From: Rhizopus arrhizus
Lineage: Eukaryota > Mucoromycota > Mucoromycetes > Mucorales > Rhizopodaceae
NCBI GenBank assembly: GCA_024220505.1
Contig: JAKZZE010000024.1
Location: 806,001-870,000 of the forward strand
Direction of reading: 5' to 3'
DNA: 64,000 bases
Shown here piece after piece: positions 52,833-64,000 of the stretch. A program made the position numbers and the translations under genes. A model generated the notes under the pieces. It searched no databases, was not told where the DNA came from, and saw nothing but the letters and a program-made list of their open reading frames with translations. Every line of letters starts with the position of its first letter. The stretch's first letter is position 1.

Positions 52833-54463
52833 CAGTAGCGGACAAAACTGGTGCACAAAAATTAAAATCAACATTGTAACTCCGCCATATGTCTGCGACT
52901 TTTGTGGCATATACCATCTGAAAGACAGTCCAAAATATACATTATGTTATGTAAACCGGAACTGTGCCGGACATCCTTCAGGCATAAGGTCATTTTTAGT
53001 GATTTTTTTGCATATTTCAATTTTCGCCAAAAATGTAGTGCTTGTCTAGCCTTCTTTCAATTTTCCCCATATCTCTCCCGTTTGCTTTCAGATTTCACCG
53101 CATATTAGTGAATTATAGTAGCTCTTAAAAAATATATAAAACTGTACTTATTTTGTATTTCCCATTGAATCCCCCCTTTTGTTTTTACCCTATTCACTAT
53201 AACAAAGTACTAGCCTTATATGTTTAAGAAAATAAGCAACTGTAAAAACGAAACTCTGAGATCTCGAATACACTTAGTTCGTACGACAGCAGATATTTCT
53301 AGAGTAACGAGGATCTCTAAATGGACAATCAACAGGAGAAAGAGGGAAGAAAGAAACTTAATGTCTTGTGATCATGAAGGTCTCCCGCTTTTAGTCTGAA
53401 AAGTTACTAGCTCAATCACCAACCTAAAGCTTGGACAAGGTCCGTTACACACAGTTTCTGATGCTCAGCGCATTTCGAGGACCTTAAGATACAGTATTAG
53501 CAGACTGTTAGTCTGAAGGCACTGTAGGAAGCTAGATTTTGAGTCCGGAAGTAAGGAATCGAAGAATTTCATCAGCTGTATAAGTCGGAAAAAGCGATGA
53601 ATGTGGTATCACAACAAGCCATTGTATACTATAGAGGGCTGGAAGTCTGCTATCTTTAGCAATGAAACAAATATGAACATTATGGATGCAGACAGTATAC
53701 ACTAATATTGAAAGCAAGTCGAGCAACCTGAGCGATTTTTTCACGGTGATCAAACAATGAAGCATGCTGGCTGCTCTGTTATGTTTTAAGGCTGTATTAG
53801 ATATTGAGGACCAGAATATGTGTGTCAGGTATACGATGGTATAATGAACTCATAAATATATGTGTATATTTCGCTTACTTCATACCACAAAAGCCTAGCG
53901 TATAGTAGTCTAAAACGTCGTAATCTCTCGTTTCAGTATGACAATGACACAAGGCACAAGTCAACGCATGTCACAAACTCAATATTTGATAACAGCGCTT
54001 CTGTGCTACGAGTTTAGCCGCCACTAATCCCGGCCTAAGTCCGCTTAAGCATGCCAGGTGGCAATTGATGGCAAAGGTATGATGATACGACACTAGATCA
54101 AAAAGGGTCGATGATCTTTGGAAAAGAATAGTTAAAGAGCCGGGTTCTTTTATTGAAAATGATATACACGCATATTATTAGCATATGCAAAGAAGAATAT
54201 CCGATAATGTCAAGAGATGAGATGATTATATAAAGTCTAAGATTTTAGCCACTTTTGCGGTTTTTAGAAAATATAAGATTTTATAAATTCAAAGCACGCT
54301 TATCGCTCAGTTTTAACAATGTCATGCTTAGAACATACATAGATTACAATGACTAGTATATCCTCCTTCTAGTACAGTTTCATGACTATTGCAATTACCA
54401 TGAGCAGGTAATGGTAGTTAAAAGCTAAAAAAAAGTTTTGTGCACCAGTTTTGTCCGCTACTG
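52833..54463 (+). mobile_element. Dead Tc1-like element, copy 2, in H integrase
   Basis: 1,631 bases with the CAGTAGCGGACAAAACTGGT inverted ends and TA at 52831-52832 and 54464-54465. The plus strand holds a transposase relic (IFSNETNMNIM, FQYDNDTRHKS) full of stops that are shared with copies 1 and 3. Confidence 0.92.
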
Positions 54464-54465
54464 TA

Positions 54466-56810
54466 GCTCTCATTGTTTCTGAAATGAAATTCTTGCCATT
54501 ATCCGTTATCCACTTCTTCGGCACGCCATACACCAGAACCACCGAGTAAAGTAAAACATTCGCCACGGTGTTCGTATCAAAATGAGGTATAGCAGCTGTA
54601 ACAACCCACTTGGTTAAATAATCCATAAACACCAATAAGTACTTGTTTCCTCTTGTTGATTCAGGTAAGAATGCAACATCAGCTGCCCATACTTCACCTG
54701 GTTCAGATATTTCGATGCTTTTCAATTCAACAAACTTATGCGTAGGTGCTTTATGTCTCAGGCAAGTCTCACATGTTTTGACAAAGCTCTTTACATCTTT
54801 CACCATATCGGGCCACCAAGCATTCTCACAGGCTTTGTCTATGCTTTTGTCTCGTCCCATATGTCCACTGGTCGGGTGTGCGTGAATTAGCCATAAATAA
54901 CCATTTCTCAGTTTCTTCGGTAAATACACCACCAGTCTTCCTTGTTTTGTTTTATAGTACCAAATCGAATTCATCTCTACAAGCGACTTGCCCGCTGATC
55001 TTGATACATATTTCTTGAGTTCCAAGTCTTCGGTTTGTAGTCTTGCAATGTTGTTCAACGTAAAGTCCTCCGCGACTTCTTGTTGGTTGATTTTAACATC
55101 TTGTCTCTTGATTCGGCTCAGTGCATCTGCATCAGCATTGTCCACCCCCTTCTTATGGAAAACCGTAAACTCATAGCTCGCAATGTCCATGATCCACCTA
55201 GCAATTCTTCCTTTTGGATCTTTAGTAGACAGGATTGCTTTCAAGGCTGCGTGGTCGGTGTACACCGTCAATGATGCACATCCATGAACATAGCAATGAA
55301 AGTGTTGTAATGCCCAGGCTACTGCTAGACACTCCCTTTCCGTAGTGCTGTAGTTTCTCTGAGCTGGAGACAAGGACTTGCTTGCGAACGCAATCGGTCT
55401 TCCCATTTGGACTAATACGGCACCAATTCCAGTATTACTTGCATCACAGTGGACTTCGTACGGCAGATTGCTGTCCGGATACCCCAGTTCAGGTAATTCA
55501 CTCATCATTTCTTTCAACCTTTGAAACGCCTTCTCCTCAGCATCTTCCCATCTCCATTCTTGATCTTTTCTTAACAACTTGCATAAAGGAGCGGCTGTGC
55601 TTGACATATTCTTCATGAAGCGATAGTAGAAATTGCATAAACCAAGAAAAGACTGTAACTCCGGGATTTTCGTCGGTCTTGGCCAAGTTCTAATCGGTTC
55701 CACTTTATCAGGATTACTTCTAACACCTGTTCCTGTCACGATGAACCCTAAGAACCGTGCTTCATCCTTGAAGAAGCTGCATTTCTTGGTATTCACTTTG
55801 AGGTTCCATTGGTAGAGTATGCTTAACACTGCGTCAACATGCTGTACATGTTCTTCTCTTGTTTTTGAATAAATCAAGACGTCATCCAAATACACTATGG
55901 CATGCTCAACATGACCCAAAACTTTATTCATAAAGCGAGCGAACGTAGCAGGTGCATTTGTGAGCCCAAACGGCATGACATTGTATTCGTATAAAGCACT
56001 TCCTGTAGTGAAAGCAGTTTTGCACTTGTCCTCTTCTGCAACTGGTATTTGCCAATAGCCACTCTTGAGATCAATAGAAGAAAACCATTTAGCACCAAGC
56101 AGCTTGTCCACTAGTTCATCCATTCTTGGTAACGGCCATGTGTCTTTTCTTGTCACCGCATTGAGCCCACGATAATTAGTACACAATCGCATTGAACCAT
56201 CTGGCTTTGGGACCATGACCGGAGGTGAGCACCAAGGACTGTTGCTAGGTCTGATAACCTTGGCCTCAAGCATCTTCTGCACTTCTTCCTGTAATGCCTT
56301 CGACTCCTTGGGTGAGAGCCGCCTCCCTCTCTTGACAATGCGTACAGCATTACCTGTATCAATGCAATGTTCAACTGGTGCGTTAGTAATGGACTGCATT
56401 GAATCTGTATTAAAGATACTAGGATATTTCTCTCTTGCTGCTTTAATCTCTTCAGGAAAATCTTGAATTTCCTCTGTTTGCATGTTCTGGGTCTTTACAC
56501 CTGCGTTTCTATATATAAACGATTTGCTGACCGGGTCGAGTAACAAATTGGTCTCCACAAAGAAGTCCATACCCAGAATGATTGGCACGTTTTGCCTTTT
56601 CACCACCAAAAGCTTATAAACAAAATCATTACCGCTAATGTTAAGATGAATCGACACCGACTGTCTTGCTACTTCCTTGGTCGCGTTTCCATATTCAATC
56701 CATACTTCATTTTCGTCATCTTTCTTTAGTGCCATGTCTTCTACCAATTCCTCATTGATTGTACTGATCATCGAACCTGTATCAACAAGTACAGACACTT
56801 GTTGTCCTTC
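54466..56810 (-). pseudogene. Element H protease, RT, RNase H and integrase N-part
   Basis: Motifs in order are VLVDTGSMIS (protease), MRLCTNYRGLN, FSSIDLKSGYWQ, IVYLDDVLIYS (RT) and VHCDASNTGIGAV, VYTDHAALKAI (RNase H). Then come the integrase finger (HAHPTSGHMG, CETCLRHK) and the first two core acids (AADVAFLP, WITDNGKNF). It is flanked by Tc1-like copies 3 and 2; both junctions restore the frame when the element and one TA are subtracted. No internal stop is present. Confidence 0.92.
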
Positions 56811-56812
56811 TA

Positions 56813-58442
56813 CAGTAGCGGACAAAACTGGTGCACAAAACTTAAAATTAACATTGTATCTCCGCCATATGTCTGCGACTTTTGTGGTATATACCATCTG
56901 AAAGACAGTCTAAAATATACATTGCGTTATGTAAACCGGAACTGTGCCGGACATCCCTCAGGCATAAGGTCATTTTTAGTGATTTTTTGCATATTTCAAT
57001 TTTCGCCAAAAATGTAGTGCTTGTCTAGCCTTCTTTCAATTTTCCCCAAATCTCTCCCGTTTGCTTTCAGATTTCACAGCAGATTAGTAAATTCTAGTAG
57101 CTCATAAAAAATATATAAAACTGTACTTATTTTGTATTTCCCATTGAGCCCCCCCTTTTGTTTTTACCCTATTCACTATAACAAAGTACTAGCCTTATAT
57201 GTTTAAGAAAATAAGCAACTGTAAAAACGAAACTATGAGATCTCGAATACACTTAGTTCGTACGACAACAGATATTTCTAGAATAACAAGAATCTCTAAA
57301 TGGACAATCAACAGGAGAAAGAGGGAAGAAAGAAACTTAATGTCTTGTGATCATGAAGGTATTCCGCTATTAGCCTGAAAAGTTATTAGTTCAGTCATCA
57401 ACCTAGAGCTTGGACAAGGTCCGCTACACACAGTTCCTGATGCTCAGCACATTTTGAGGACCTTAAGATACAGTGTTAGTAGACTGTCAGTCTAAAGGCA
57501 CAGTAGGAAGCTAGATTTTGAGTCTGGAAGTAAGGAATCGAAGAATTTCATCAGCTGTATAAGTCGGAAAAAGCGATGAATGTGGTATCACGACAAGCCA
57601 TTGTATACTATAGAGGGCTGGAAGTCTGCTATCTTTAGCAATGAAACAAATATGAACATTATGGATGCAGACAGTATACACTAATATTGAAAGCAAGTCG
57701 AGCAACCTTAGCGATTTTTTCACGGTGATCAAACAATGAAGCATACTGGCTGCTCTGTTATGTTTTAAGGCTGTATTAGATATTGAGGACCAGAATATGT
57801 GTGTCAGGTATACGATGGTATAATGAACTCATAAATATGCACATATATTTCGCTTACTTCATACCACAAAAGCCTAGCGTATAGTGGTCTAAAACGTCGT
57901 AATCTCTCGTTTCAGCATGACAATGACACAAGGCACAAGTCAACGCATACCACAAACTCAATATTTGATAACAGCGCCTCTGTGCTACAAGTTTAGCCGC
58001 CACTAATCCCGGCCTAAGTCCGCTTAAGCATGCCAGGTGGCAATTGATGGCAAAGGTATGATGATACGACACTAGATCAAAAAGGGTCGATGATCTTTGG
58101 AAAAGAATAGTTAAAGAGCCGGGTTCTTTTACTGAAAATGATATACACGCATATTATTAGCATATGCAAAGAAGAACATCCGATGATATCAAGAGATGAG
58201 ATGATTATATAAATTCTAAGGTCTTAGCCACTTTTGCGGTTTTTAGAAAATATAAAATTCTATAAATTTAAAGCACGCTTATCGCTCAGTTTTAACAATG
58301 TCATGCTTAGAACATACATAAATTACAATGACTAGTATATCCTCCTTCTAGTACAGTTTCATGACTATTGCAACTACCATGAGCAGGTAATGGTAGTTAA
58401 AAGCTGAAAAAAAGTTTTGTGCACCAGTTTTGTCCGCTACTG
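56813..58442 (+). mobile_element. Dead Tc1-like element, copy 3, between H Gag and protease
   Basis: 1,630 bases with the same ends and TA at 56811-56812 and 58443-58444. The relic transposase reads WKSAIFSNETNMNIMDAD near 57620 and FQHDNDTRHKS near 57910. The first catalytic Asp is Asn, as in all copies. Confidence 0.92.
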
Positions 58443-58444
58443 TA

Positions 58445-60131
58445 CATTGGCTGTTACCGAAAATCTGCGAGGATCAGTCTCGTAATCAATTTCGGTCAAT
58501 GAGTTGCTAAGTAGACACTCTGGAACTTGTTGAGCAATAATTTTCTGAGACGATATCTTGTATAGATGTGAAAAAAGGTTGTTTTCTTCAATCTCTTCGT
58601 TTGACTCTTCTTCTACTTGGCTTGATGATCCCACTTGCTGCTGATTTTGTTTGTGCGTCTTGTTCTTGTAATTATTGTTGCCTTTGAAGTGATCATTTCT
58701 CTTGTAGCAATCTTTAGCACGATGCCCTGCCTTACCACAAACATAACAATTGCCTTTGATCATTTTTTTGTTCTTGTTCGTATGTTGCATGTTTATAGCA
58801 CCGTGTACGATACCTTCCATCGGTTGAGCGCTTGGGAGATCGGCCACCTGAGCCCTAGACTCTTGACCTTCCTCACCACCGTTGAAAATAATGGGTTGTT
58901 TGGGAGTCAAACCTTTCCCCATCTGTCTTTCTCGAGCATTTCTCTCCAATCGAACCGCATAGTCGATAGCTTCACGCAAGGTAGATGGCTCCTTTGCAGC
59001 AACTTTGTCAGCCAACTTAGGATCGATGGCACGGTAAAAGAAGTAAAGTTGCACATGATTTTCTTTGGTGACTCTATTAATTTCGATCAACAGTTTGGGG
59101 CCGAATGAGACCATTGACTCTTTGTTTTGTTTAAGGTTATCAATTGAGGCCAATGCACTGCTTTGGGCTGCCGCATCTCCACCAAAGAACGCCGTGAACG
59201 CCTTCTTCGCATTTTCGTAAGTGCCTCTTTCCAGCTCGTCCTTTTGGGAGTTCCACCAAAGACCAGCACTGCCCTGTAGCGCCATCATGAATTCCAAAAG
59301 TGTTTCTGAATCGTCCCAATTATAATACTTTTTGACTTTTTCAAAATAAATCAACCATTCGTATGAACTTTGGGAAGCATTTCCGTTAAATACAGGGACA
59401 TTGTACTTTCTTGTGCGTCTACTGGAATTGTTGATTTCCATCATGTTTTGTCGAACTAAGACACCATCTTGTTCACCCAAAAATTTAACGCTCTGCTGAC
59501 GGTCATCCTGCAACAAACTCTCAGCTGTACTGAATTCTGATCGATTGCCGCCACTCGTATTTGTTGATAATCGCGACCTTCTTGCAAAGCTCATTCCCTC
59601 TCCTTCCAAACGAGGTGTCGCTGGCTGCTGGTAGGAAATTACGGATGGAGGTCCACGAAGTGACACACTATCCGACAATGAATCTGCGGCTTCTCGAAGC
59701 TGCTGGACTTCGGTCAGTAAGTCTTGAATGCGTTTCTCATATACCATAATAGTCTTGTTAAGCTCCTCGATAGTCTGCTGGTAACTAACTATCCTATTTT
59801 CCATGGTTGACTTTTCTCGTTTTACTGCCTCTGTTATCGCCTCCGCCATTCGGACTTTTGATTCCCAAATTCGAGTTAATTGATCCTCCTTCTCATCTAA
59901 AAGTTTTTTCACTTCCGCCATGTGTGAGTCCTGGTTGGATCTTTGAAGGTCCTGGAACTCTTGAAACTGACCCTCGGTATGTCTAAGCAAGTGGTCTTTG
60001 ACATGGATTTCCTCTTGGAGTGAGGCGATGTGCTGACTGTACTCCTCGCGTATTTCAGCCAACCGCTGTTCATATTCAAGGCGAATACGATCTGCCAAGC
60101 CACCCTGGTTAGGGATCACTGATTGTCCCAC
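58445..60131 (-). pseudogene. Element H Gag part with long coiled coil and CCHC knuckle
   Basis: The first 150 residues are a heptad-rich coiled coil (RLEYEQRLAEIREEY, MENRIVSYQQTIEEL), unusual in length for Gag. A capsid-like region follows (NGNASQSSYEWLIYFEKV, ALQGSAGLWWNSQKDEL), then a classic knuckle CYVCGKAGHRAKDC. The frame is open upstream of the GTG at 60131 up to the G insertion, so the N-terminus is incomplete. Tc1-like copy 3 separates this part from protease, and the frame continues exactly across it. Confidence 0.88.
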
Positions 60132-60141
60132 TGGTGACCTC

Positions 60142-60707
60142 TGTTGTATAATGGTAATAATGATTTAAAAAAAAATAGAAACAAAAATAAAGAACAGTTT
60201 GAGTACTTTTTGAGACTGATCTTTATTTCAGTTTAAGTTAAAGTAAAAATTATTCTAATTGAAGGCAGGTATTTATATCTTATTGAGTGAGTGGCTTGAT
60301 ATCTTCTATTGTAAGCGTTCTTCTAATATTCAGGTACTTTAGCAAGTGTCATCTATAATTATGATTATGAAAACTTTTCATTTGTTCTTTTGTATGTCTG
60401 TCATAGATTATCTTTTATTCTGGGAATTCCTCACTGATTTGAATAACGTTATTTTACGCGTTATTTCAATTATGTGAAAGATTAGCAATATTCCTGATAT
60501 TGGATTGGATCTTGTTATTTTAGTTGATACTTCTTCTTATCAAAGAACTCTTATTAATACAAAACATATTCTAAAAGAATATGTTTAATTGGAATTGATT
60601 GTATGATCTTATTTAAATAAGCTTATATTTTATTTTATTTAATTATGATCTTGTATTAAGACTTATGTTTATCAATGTCTACTACGATCAGTTGCTGTTC
60701 TACAACA
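60142..60707 (-). repeat. Element G 3' LTR (566 bases)
   Basis: Borders follow from the TG-CA ends, the adjacent purine tract (60708-60722) and the break in H gag. Confidence 0.82.
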
Positions 60708-60727
60708 TAATCCCCTCCCAGGTATGA

Positions 60728-63700
60728 TCAATACCGTTTAGATCTTTTAGGTCTACCTTGGCTCTTATTCTTCTCATTAATTGTTGTGGAAGAGTAGCTG
60801 GTTTCTTTTAAGTCTATTGGTATTTTACGTTTACTTGACCGAGGATTAGATTCCTTATTTGTATTATTTGACTTTTCTTTTTTATCAAGAATTTTATATT
60901 TTGTTTTAATGTCTTCAGGGACAATACCAATTCTTTGCCAATATTCAGTTATGAATTTAAGATCTGCAAAATGAGATGCAGGTTCCCAGGTATCTTCACT
61001 CTCATCATATCCTTTCCATCTACACTTATAAATATATTTTCCTTTAACTTTTTTATGTGCTAAGATGGCTTCAACTTGATAGAATTTATTTGAGGATATT
61101 ACTTCATCCTGTGATATCATCTTGAGTGCAGATGGTGGGTAGTTTTTAGGTAATAAATCTCCCTTTTCATCTTCAAGCACATATGATCCACCTTGGGTGA
61201 TCCTTTTAACTTTATAAGGTCCCTCATATGGAGCATCAAGCTTATTCGTTTTATAATTTACTGTTACCATTACATAACTATTTTCGGGGATTGATACAAG
61301 TTTATGTGACGCATCAAATTTTTCCTTTTGTTTGTTTGTTATTATTTTTGTTCTTTCGTATATAGCAGGAAATACAATTTCTGTCATCTTTTTTATATTT
61401 TTTAAAAGTTCTGTATTTAATTCTTCCTTAGTTGCTTTATCTTTTTCCTGACTGAAATCTTCAAAGTCATTTGGATTACGACCGAACATTAAAGTGAAGG
61501 GTGGCGTCTTAGTACGTTCATTATATTTGCTATTTAGGTAGAGTTGTGTAGAAGGAACATATAAATCCCAGTCTGCTTTAGCACCTTCGACTTGTTTCTT
61601 TATGGCTTTTACAGCACTTTGTACCCAACGTTCACTTACACCATTAGCTCTGGGATGGTAACTAGATATGAGTCTATGATCATAACCAGCATTTTCAGCA
61701 AGTAATTGCATAAGCTCATTTACAAATTCACCACCATTATCAGATTGGAGTATACGAGGAAAACCATAATTAGAGAATACATCGATTAATGTTTTTACAA
61801 TTGTCATAGATTGTTTATCAGGGATAGGTTTCAATATGCAGTAACGAGTAGCAATGTCAACCATAATCAGTAAGTAATTGTTGCCATTCAAGGAAGTTTT
61901 CATGGGACCAGCTAAGTCGATGCCCCAACTATCACCAGGTAATGTGGCTGTTATAGGTCTTAAAGGGTTATAACCTTTTTTGATTATGTTAAATTGTTGA
62001 CAGGGTACACAACTTTTTACTAATTCTACTGCTTCTTCTTTTAGATTATTCCAGTAGATACCTTTACGTTTTAAAGCATGGTAAATTGCATCAGAACCAA
62101 AGTGTCCTTTTAGATGTTCTTTAAGAAGAAGTTCTTTACGTTCTTCTGAATCCGCTGGTGTTATGTATTCACCGTCATTAATACTAGGTAATTTTATAGC
62201 TGTTCTGTTAAGCAGACGAGCATTATCCCCTCCCAGTTCATTGACAGGATTCTCAATTTCATAGAGACGAGAAAGTGTATCAGGTAAGATGTTATCTATT
62301 CCTGGCAGATGAACGACTTTAAAATCATACTTTAATAAAGTATCCAGCCAATTGATCAGCATTACGTTTGCTATTTTTTGCGTGTGAAGATAGGTCAATG
62401 CTTTATGATCCGTATATAGAGTGAAGTGATTACCCCAGAGATATTTATGGAACTTTTTTAATGCATAGACTACTGCTAATAATTCACGCTTAGTAGCTGA
62501 ATAGTTACGTTCACTTTTACAGAGACTTTTCGCCATCATGGAAATATATTTTATTTTTCCATCAATCACTTGATAGAGAACAACACCCACACCAACGTTA
62601 GAAGCATCAGTGGCAACACAGAAAGGACGATTTAAATCAGGATAGGCTAAGATTGTTCCTTCCAAAAGTACCTTTTTAAGATTATCAAAGCATGTTTGAT
62701 GTTTACTGTTCCATAATTTTTCAAGTGATTTTTCATTCCTCAATGCATCCAGCGGAGCCAAGAGTGTGGACGCTTTAGGGATAAGAGGTCGGAAGTAATT
62801 TATGAGACCACAATATCTCATGATATCCTTTCCTGTTTTAGGTATAGGGAAATCTTGTACATTAGCAACTTTACGAACGTCAAGAGATACACCTTTAGGC
62901 GATATTCTAAAACCAAGTAAATTAATCTTATTTTGAAAGAATTTACATTTATCAGGATTTAATTTGAGATTTACTTTGGTCAGCTTATTTATTACTGCTT
63001 TTAAATGTAGTTTATGTTCTTCAATTGAAGTAGATGCGACTACTATATCATCGATAAAGCATCTAGCAAAGGGCATATTCTCAAGTGCTATACTCATTGT
63101 TCTTTGCATCACACTAGATACGTGTTTTAAACCAAATGGAGTACCAATTGGCACGTATTGTACATTATTCCATGAGAATGCTAATTTATGAGCATGATCC
63201 TCTCGCAACCTTAAAGAGTTAAATGCGGATTTAAGATCCAAAGTGGAATATACTGAAGCTCCTTTTAATTCTTCAAAGAGTTCAGATATTTTTGGTAAAG
63301 GCATTCGGTCAATAGAAGATAAAAGAGCATTAATATGTCTAGGATCATGGCATACACGATAACCAGTTATTTCTCCCTTGGCATTTGTCTTCTTTACTAC
63401 TGTTAAAGCCGAATTCCATTCAGTGTTAGCAGGAGCACGTTTTATGACACCATTATCCAGCCATTCATTAATCTGATCCTGTACAACTTGATGATACACT
63501 AAAGCGATCGGGTAAGGACTTCGATAAGATGTTACATTTTCTGGAGTTTCAATTGAGACAACAGATTCTGGAATTGTACAAAAAGAACCTTTAGGTATGC
63601 CTTGATTTAATTGAATCAATGGTTTAATGTCATTTATAGCAGATTGAAATTGTTCAGGAGTTCCTGCGGGGCAGTCTTCAAGTTCTGACATTTCCTTATC

Positions 63701-64000
63701 TACTTCTTCTAAGAGCTCACTATTGTCACTATATTTAGATTGTGCAGCTTGAATATTGTCTACTTCATCAGTATCCCATTTATATGGTAAACCAGTAAGA
63801 CCGATTCCAAGTTTAGTCATAAAATCTGTACCTATACTCATGTCATGATCATTTGTTAAGTTCATTACTTCGAAGTTATGAGTATAATTTTTTTCATTAC
63901 ATCTGATGTTTAATTCAATTGTACCAATTCGTGTAATAGTAGATTTAGAATCAGCCAATTTTATTACATCTTTTTCCTTAGATGGAACAATAGGAAAATT
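60728..64000 (-). CDS. Element G Pol with chromodomain (partial, open at right edge)
   Basis: The frame is open from the window edge and ends at 60728. It starts within protease (MSIGTDFMTKLGIGL) and continues with RT (GYRVCHDPRHIN, YSTLDLKSAFNSL, CFIDDIVVAS, where Phe replaces the usual Tyr). RNase H has FCVATDASNVGVGV and LYTDHKALTYL. Integrase has HLKGHFGSDAIY, CVPCQQF, GIDLAGPM, LQSDNGGEF and NGVSERWVQ. The C-terminal chromodomain reads YQVEAILAHKKVKGKYIYKC then WKGYDESEDTWEP. There are no stops. It is related to F but clearly distinct. Confidence 0.93.
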   Translation of the reverse strand, partial: NFPIVPSKEKDVIKLADSKSTITRIGTIELNIRCNEKNYTHNFEVMNLTNDHDMSIGTDFMTKLGIGLTGLPYKWDTDEVDNIQAAQSKYSDNSELLEEVDKEMSELEDCPAGTPEQFQSAINDIKPLIQLNQGIPKGSFCTIPESVVSIETPENVTSYRSPYPIALVYHQVVQDQINEWLDNGVIKRAPANTEWNSALTVVKKTNAKGEITGYRVCHDPRHINALLSSIDRMPLPKISELFEELKGASVYSTLDLKSAFNSLRLREDHAHKLAFSWNNVQYVPIGTPFGLKHVSSVMQRTMSIALENMPFARCFIDDIVVASTSIEEHKLHLKAVINKLTKVNLKLNPDKCKFFQNKINLLGFRISPKGVSLDVRKVANVQDFPIPKTGKDIMRYCGLINYFRPLIPKASTLLAPLDALRNEKSLEKLWNSKHQTCFDNLKKVLLEGTILAYPDLNRPFCVATDASNVGVGVVLYQVIDGKIKYISMMAKSLCKSERNYSATKRELLAVVYALKKFHKYLWGNHFTLYTDHKALTYLHTQKIANVMLINWLDTLLKYDFKVVHLPGIDNILPDTLSRLYEIENPVNELGGDNARLLNRTAIKLPSINDGEYITPADSEERKELLLKEHLKGHFGSDAIYHALKRKGIYWNNLKEEAVELVKSCVPCQQFNIIKKGYNPLRPITATLPGDSWGIDLAGPMKTSLNGNNYLLIMVDIATRYCILKPIPDKQSMTIVKTLIDVFSNYGFPRILQSDNGGEFVNELMQLLAENAGYDHRLISSYHPRANGVSERWVQSAVKAIKKQVEGAKADWDLYVPSTQLYLNSKYNERTKTPPFTLMFGRNPNDFEDFSQEKDKATKEELNTELLKNIKKMTEIVFPAIYERTKIITNKQKEKFDASHKLVSIPENSYVMVTVNYKTNKLDAPYEGPYKVKRITQGGSYVLEDEKGDLLPKNYPPSALKMISQDEVISSNKFYQVEAILAHKKVKGKYIYKCRWKGYDESEDTWEPASHFADLKFITEYWQRIGIVPEDIKTKYKILDKKEKSNNTNKESNPRSSKRKIPIDLKETSYSSTTINEKNKSQGRPKRSKRY

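Larger units (their letters stand above)
45548..60141 (-). mobile_element. Element H: Ty3/gypsy, host to F and two Tc1-like copies
   Basis: One gag-pol frame on the minus strand, from a start beyond 60131 to TAA at 45710-45712. It is followed by a purine tract and the beginning of a 3' LTR that is cut by element B. Its 5' LTR and the first codons of gag lie to the right of element G, outside the window. Removing F and the Tc1-like copies 2 and 3 gives one open frame of 1,550 codons from 60131. Confidence 0.9.
60142..64000 (-). mobile_element. Element G: chromodomain Ty3/gypsy, 5' part outside window
   Basis: A 3' LTR (60142-60707, TGTTGTATAATGG to TTCTACAACA), a purine tract (CCTGGGAGGGGATTA on the minus strand) and most of pol are present. 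It interrupts the H gag reading frame a few codons upstream of 60131. The target duplication cannot be checked because the other end is outside. Confidence 0.88.

Overview
The window looks like nuclear DNA of an early-diverging filamentous fungus, most likely Mucoromycota. That placement is an inference. It rests on AT-rich sequence, several short introns of 54-64 bases inside conserved eukaryotic genes, a mitochondrial ribosomal protein gene with an import leader, and a crowd of Ty3/gypsy, LINE and Tc1/IS630 elements. Nothing bacterial or viral of animals or plants was seen.

Layout. 1-4082: a LINE (ORF1 tail, ORF2 with one frameshift and one stop, tandem 3' tails). 4083-5784: non-coding, with one old LTR piece. 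5785-18604: a compact single-copy gene island. It holds NSE2 (SUMO ligase of the SMC5/6 complex, +), a mitochondrial bS18 protein (-), an unrecognised gene (+), REV1 (translesion polymerase, -), a STIMATE/TMEM110 family membrane protein (+, sharing a 121-base promoter with REV1) and a USP25/28-type protein (-) whose catalytic cysteine box I cannot find. 18667-64000: a dense nest of transposable elements, nearly all gypsy elements on the minus strand.

The nest can be unpacked with target-site duplications. E1 (20787-26050, 87-base identical LTRs) sits in an older LTR and carries a solo LTR. A (27768-31822) is a truncated gypsy. B (31946-45547) is a gypsy of about 8.0 kb without its insertions. 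Its third ORF, downstream of integrase, is split by a Tc1 element, by a dead Tc1-like element that itself holds a solo LTR, and by another solo LTR; its 5' LTR is hit by two more solo LTRs. H (45548-60141) is a gypsy whose gag-pol is split by two copies of the same dead Tc1-like element and by F (45797-52295), a chromodomain gypsy with identical LTRs and its own solo-LTR insertion. G (60142-64000) is a second chromodomain gypsy that runs off the right edge and interrupts the start of H gag.

In E1, F, H and the third ORF of B, subtracting each insertion plus one target-duplication copy restores the reading frame, so the insertions look recent and precise. The points I find most interesting are the third ORF of B, a primer-binding-site core repeated inside the LTRs of the A/B family, Gag proteins with a prion-like tail in place of a zinc knuckle, a non-autonomous Tc1-like lineage that spread after its transposase died, and the cysteine-less USP.
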